Assembly: GCA_030611315.1 (NCBI GenBank)
Contig: JAUWPZ010000028.1
Span: 1-33,171 of the forward strand
Direction: 5' to 3'
DNA length: 33,171 nucleotides
Source: Sedimentisphaerales bacterium
GTDB lineage: Bacteria > Planctomycetota > Phycisphaerae > Sedimentisphaerales > Anaerobacaceae
The translations under genes were made by a program, and so were the position numbers. This document shows, piece after piece, positions 30,200 through 33,171 of this stretch (position 1 is its first letter; each line of letters begins with the position of its first letter). The notes beneath the pieces were generated by a model. It saw only the letters and a program-made list of their open reading frames with translations. It had not been told where the DNA came from and did not search any database.

Positions 30200-31857
30200 A
30201 ATGGCCCAAAAAATGTTGCGTGCTTATCCTGGCCGCGACAGTTGTTGCGTTTTCGCTGTGCCTACCACGGCTCCGGCAGCGCCCGATGCACGGCGACGAG
30301 GCGGTTCACGCCGTCAAGTTCGGGGACCTGCTGGAGAGGGGCGACTATACTTACGACCCGAACGAGTTCCACGGCCCGATGCTTAACTATCTGACTTTGG
30401 TCCCTGCCTGGTTGGCCTCAGCTGAGACATTGACCGAGATAAGCGAATTCACCCTGCGCATTGTGCCTGTCTTCTTCGCCGTGCTGATGGTGTTGGGGCT
30501 TTTGCTGCTGGTCGATGGTCTGGGGAGGGCCGCCGCGGTTTGTGCCGCTCTATTGACCGCCCTCTCACCGGCTATGGTTTTTTACAGCCGGTATTACATT
30601 CAGGAAATGCTCCTGGTGAGTTTCACTTTCGGTGTGATTGTTTTCGGGTATCGTTATACTAAGAGCGAAAACATCCTATGGGCAATATTGACGGGAGTGT
30701 GTCTGGGCCTTGTGCACGCGACCAAGGAAACGTGCATCATTGCTTTTGGTTCAATTTTTCTGGCCATTGTGCTTGTGCTGATGCTGCGGTGCCAACAAGA
30801 CGGCCATCGAGGTTTTATCAAAACCCTCAAAACGATAAAAGGCTCGCATTTTATTGCCGGTCTTTTGGCTGCTATGGTAGTCTCCGTGCTGTTTTTCACA
30901 TCATTTTTCGACAATCCACGGGGAATCCTCGATTCGGTTCTGACTTATGGAACCTACTTCGACCGGGCTAGCCAAAACGAAATACATCAGCATCCCTGGT
31001 ATTATTACCTCAAAATGCTTCTCTTTTTCAAGTATGGCGAGGGGCCTGTCTGGAGTGAAGCATTAATCGTTTTTCTTGCTGTGGTCGGCTTCATCGTTGC
31101 GATGATAAGAAAGGGCATATCCGCTGTCGATTTTCACTTGCTCAGGTTCATCGCCTTTTATACGCTCACAATGACTATTATCTATTCCGTCATCCGGTAC
31201 AAGACTCCCTGGTGTATGCTGGGATTTCTGCACGGCATGATTCTGCTGGCGGGCGTAGGGGCCGTGGCGCTGGTAAAGCTCGTGCCGAAAGTTGTGCCGC
31301 GCTTGATTGTTGTCGGCTTGTTGATTGCAGCTTCGGCTCACTTGGGCTTCCAGGCGTATCGGGCGAGTTTCGTATCCTATGCCGACAGCCGTAATCCGTA
31401 TGTCTATGCACATCCGACGACGGATGTTTTGACAGTAGCTCGGCAGACGGAAGAGATGGCTGAGGTACTCAAACGGTTGGCCGAGGAAGAGCCGAACGAT
31501 GTCGAGATGCATATTCAGGTCATCTGTCCGGGGCACGATTATTGGCCGCTGCCCTGGTATCTGCGCCGAATCGAAAAAGGCGCCGTCAGATGGCGCGATA
31601 TTGTGGCTGATGACGTACCGGCTGCGTCTATCATTATTGCTTCTCCGGATATGGAACAGGAGCTTCTGAGAAAGTTATACGAATTGCCGCCGCCGGGAAA
31701 AAGGAATCTATATGTGCCTTTGTTCGATACTGATATGTATTTGCGCCCGAAAGTGGAACTGCGAGGTTATGTAAGGAAGGACCTTTGGGACCGCTCCGTG
31801 AATAGAGAAGTACCGGACGTCGTCGATTCAATAACCGGAAAAAAAAACGAAAAATGA
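30196..31857 (+). CDS. Agl23-like (TIGR03663) membrane protein, PMT/GT39-type fold
   Basis: The 553-residue protein overlaps the lipoprotein stop by four bases. The N-terminus has one hydrophobic helix and then RPMHGDEAVHAVK, with the Asp34-Glu35 pair typical of the first periplasmic loop of C-type (PMT/ArnT-like) glycosyltransferases. Then come FHGPMLNYL, SPAMVFYSRYYIQEMLL (124-140), about ten membrane helices up to residue 400, and a soluble C-terminal part. This matches the 'flippase activity-associated protein Agl23' family, named for genes near polysaccharide flippases and not for a proven reaction. Use of a lipid-linked sugar donor is the likely chemistry. Its operon partners are a putative sugar-binding lipoprotein and an ApbE flavin transferase. 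Confidence 0.78.
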   Translation: MKWPKKCCVLILAATVVAFSLCLPRLRQRPMHGDEAVHAVKFGDLLERGDYTYDPNEFHGPMLNYLTLVPAWLASAETLTEISEFTLRIVPVFFAVLMVLGLLLLVDGLGRAAAVCAALLTALSPAMVFYSRYYIQEMLLVSFTFGVIVFGYRYTKSENILWAILTGVCLGLVHATKETCIIAFGSIFLAIVLVLMLRCQQDGHRGFIKTLKTIKGSHFIAGLLAAMVVSVLFFTSFFDNPRGILDSVLTYGTYFDRASQNEIHQHPWYYYLKMLLFFKYGEGPVWSEALIVFLAVVGFIVAMIRKGISAVDFHLLRFIAFYTLTMTIIYSVIRYKTPWCMLGFLHGMILLAGVGAVALVKLVPKVVPRLIVVGLLIAASAHLGFQAYRASFVSYADSRNPYVYAHPTTDVLTVARQTEEMAEVLKRLAEEEPNDVEMHIQVICPGHDYWPLPWYLRRIEKGAVRWRDIVADDVPAASIIIASPDMEQELLRKLYELPPPGKRNLYVPLFDTDMYLRPKVELRGYVRKDLWDRSVNREVPDVVDSITGKKNEK

Positions 31858-32840
31858 CCATGCCCAAAAAACCGGAGACTTGTTTTGTCCGGAGCGATTG
31901 CCGTTCAATTGACGGGATGTTGCGTTATTCCCATGAGGCAATGGCAACGACCTTTGAGGTCATCATCGTGCATGAGGATGGCCGCTATGCCCGGCAGGCC
32001 GCCGCCGCCGCATTCAGTGAGCTTGACCGGCTCGAAGGCGAGCTTAGCCGATTCATCGAAAACAGCGATATCTCCCGGCTCAACAACCTTCCTGCCAATC
32101 ATCCGCTGCTGCTTGGTTTGGCCGCGTTCGAGTGCCTCCAGCTCAGCGCCGGGTTGTATGGTGAAACCAGCGGAGCTTTTGATATTACTATCGGTTCTCT
32201 GTTGGCGTGCTGGCGCGGCGACGATGGGACAAGTCGTACGCCCAGCGAGGAACAGTTGAACCTTGCTCGTCAGCTTACCGGCATGGGCCTTCTCAAGCTG
32301 GATGAAGCCGAACATACGGTCGAGCTGCTCAAAAGCCCGGTGCACGTTGACCTCGGCGGGATAGGCAAAGGCTACGCCGTTGACCGGATGGCTGAGTTGC
32401 TGCGCGAGTGGAGTATTGATATTGCTTTGGTCTCCGGGGGGTATAGTTCGGTTTTGGCTCTTGATGGGCCGCCCGGTAAAAAGGGCTGGCCGCTGACGTT
32501 GAGCAATCCGCGCGACCGCAAAGAGACGCTGGTTCGTACTAATTTGCAGGGCCGGGCACTGAGCGGCTCAGGTATGGAGAAGGGCCGGCATATAATCGAC
32601 CCGCGCACCGCTCGGCCGGTCGAGGGCAAGCTCACAGCTTGGTCCTCGGCCCCGGATGCTGCGACGGCAGATGCCCTTTCAACCGCTTTTATGGTGATGA
32701 GCCCGGAGCAAATCAAACAATACTGCCTGCGACATCCGGATGTGCTGGCTATGATTATAGTCCAGGAAAAAGACAAAGAAGGGGCCGAGAAAGAGAAGAT
32801 TTTGCATTTCGGTCCCTGGAAAAAAGAAGAACTGCTTTGA
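31854..32840 (+). CDS. apbE: FAD:protein FMN transferase (ApbE family)
   Basis: The 328-residue protein begins at an ATG that overlaps the previous stop by four bases; a second ATG lies two codons in. It shows the ApbE (PF02424) signatures: MATTFEVII near 30-38, GAFDITIGSLLACW at 107-120, VDLGGIGKGYAVD at 165-177, HIIDPRT at 246-252 and DAATADALSTAFMV at 268-281, the last being a region that binds Mg2+ and FAD. ApbE transfers FMN from FAD onto a Thr/Ser of target proteins, often subunits of Rnf, Nqr or other membrane electron-transfer complexes. No target gene is seen in the window. There is no obvious signal peptide or lipobox, although many family members are exported. An 8-bp inverted repeat (ctggaaaa 32816-32823, ttttccag 32841-32848) spans the stop codon. 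Confidence 0.9.
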   Translation: MTMPKKPETCFVRSDCRSIDGMLRYSHEAMATTFEVIIVHEDGRYARQAAAAAFSELDRLEGELSRFIENSDISRLNNLPANHPLLLGLAAFECLQLSAGLYGETSGAFDITIGSLLACWRGDDGTSRTPSEEQLNLARQLTGMGLLKLDEAEHTVELLKSPVHVDLGGIGKGYAVDRMAELLREWSIDIALVSGGYSSVLALDGPPGKKGWPLTLSNPRDRKETLVRTNLQGRALSGSGMEKGRHIIDPRTARPVEGKLTAWSSAPDAATADALSTAFMVMSPEQIKQYCLRHPDVLAMIIVQEKDKEGAEKEKILHFGPWKKEELL

Positions 32841-32929
32841 TTTTCCAGCGGCCTCAAATCCATTCGGGCGAGTAGTAAAATGGCGGTTATGTAAATTGCG
32901 TAAGTTAACACAGTTGCTTCAAGGCTTGG

Positions 32930-32949
32930 ATTCCCGCTTTTGCGGGAAT
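32930..32949. repeat. attcccgc/gcgggaat palindromic repeat
   Basis: attcccgc (32930-32937) and gcgggaat (32942-32949) form a perfect 8-bp stem around tttt, with the flanks ttgg and gac. This matches a well-known, widespread bacterial intergenic repeat whose spurious translation reads HSRKSGNP. It is 46 bases upstream of the probable intron. Confidence 0.7.
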
Positions 32950-32995
32950 GACAAAGATAAGAAAAATTGAAGAATTGGGAGGATATAAAAAATGA

Positions 32996-33171
32996 GTGCG
33001 CCAAGTGAAGCTGATGTGAGCAAGCTGGATAATCCAGCCTGGCTAAAGGCTAACCACCAGGCCAGAACGGAACTTTGCGTGTAGGGAGGTAACGAACTAT
33101 GCGAAGCCAAAGGGAAGGCGGATTATCGGCCACAACGCAAGTGAAGGTATTCAGCCCCGAAATTGTCAACA
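32996..33171 (+). mobile_element. Probable 5' end of a group II intron (domain I), cut by window edge
   Basis: At 32996 the sequence reads gtgcgcc, matching the conserved GUGYG 5' end of bacterial group II introns. Structured RNA-like sequence follows: a gctgg/ccagc stem (33024-33028 and 33034-33038), a gcctgg/ccaggc stem (33037-33042 and 33057-33062), gaacgg, aggtaacgaactatgcgaag, and acgcaagtgaagg near 33140. The last resembles a conserved motif of domain I in many such introns. This is recognition from memory, not an alignment. The catalytic domain V and any reverse transcriptase would lie beyond the window. The insertion point is one base after an ATG that has its own ribosome site. Confidence 0.6.

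Larger units (their letters stand above)
32841..33171. other. Right-end region: palindrome and start of a probable group II intron
   Basis: No convincing protein gene is visible. An attcccgc palindrome (32930-32949) is followed by gggagg and an ATG at 32992. The start codon is cut after one more base by the probable intron beginning at 32996. Short open frames at 32992-33084 and from 33099 are better explained as intron sequence. Confidence 0.5.

Noticed and set aside
32992-33084. Thirty-residue protein gene
   Set aside because: Although it has a ribosome site, the sequence from its second codon on looks like group II intron RNA, so the frame is probably incidental.
33099-33171. Partial gene starting at ATG 33099 and running off the window
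   Set aside because: It has a ggagg site but encodes no recognised motif and lies within the probable intron. It cannot be judged without more sequence.

Overview
The window looks like a chromosomal piece of a Planctomycetota bacterium, probably of the class Phycisphaerae. This is inferred from gene content: repeated Tat-exported Gfo/Idh/MocA oxidoreductases, PF06439 (DUF1080) and DUF6807 proteins, ThuA, exported HEAT-repeat proteins and an NCS1-like permease. There is no rRNA or marker gene to confirm it. All recognised genes are on the + strand, as several close-packed runs. Left edge (1-3054): the 3' part of a TPR gene, a secreted PKD-domain protein and a lipoprotein, none with a recognised pathway.

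Central region (3669-28983): a large carbohydrate-processing locus. It holds seven Gfo/Idh/MocA genes (six with twin-arginine signals, one cytosolic) and a remnant of another Tat leader. It also has four PF06439 domains in three proteins, two DUF6807 proteins (one fused to PF06439), and two xylose-isomerase-like TIM-barrel proteins (one fused to two PF06439 domains). A ThuA protein, two HEAT-repeat proteins and an NCS1-type permease complete the set. PF06439 is named for cleavage of 3-keto-disaccharides, and Gfo/Idh enzymes can make 3-keto sugars. The simplest reading is therefore a periplasmic route that oxidises glycosides, cleaves or eliminates the keto-glycoside, and rearranges the product. 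A seven-heme membrane-anchored cytochrome c and a b-type membrane subunit (22185-24711) sit between oxidoreductase genes and could take electrons from this oxidation. That link is an inference.

Right edge (29315-33171): a translationally coupled trio of a PDESKT-repeat lipoprotein, an Agl23-like membrane glycosyltransferase-fold protein and an ApbE flavin transferase. A common 'attcccgc' palindrome follows, and then what looks like the first 176 bases of a group II intron, cut by the window end and lying directly behind a start codon.

The locus shows signs of recent reshuffling. There is a sharply bounded, nearly identical 152-bp tract shared by two tandem oxidoreductases, two cloverleaf-like palindromic elements, and near-identical terminators on both sides of one oxidoreductase gene. 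Good sigma70-type promoters lie ahead of 3669, 6902, 20752, 26050 and 29315. All positions, counts and identities were read by eye.
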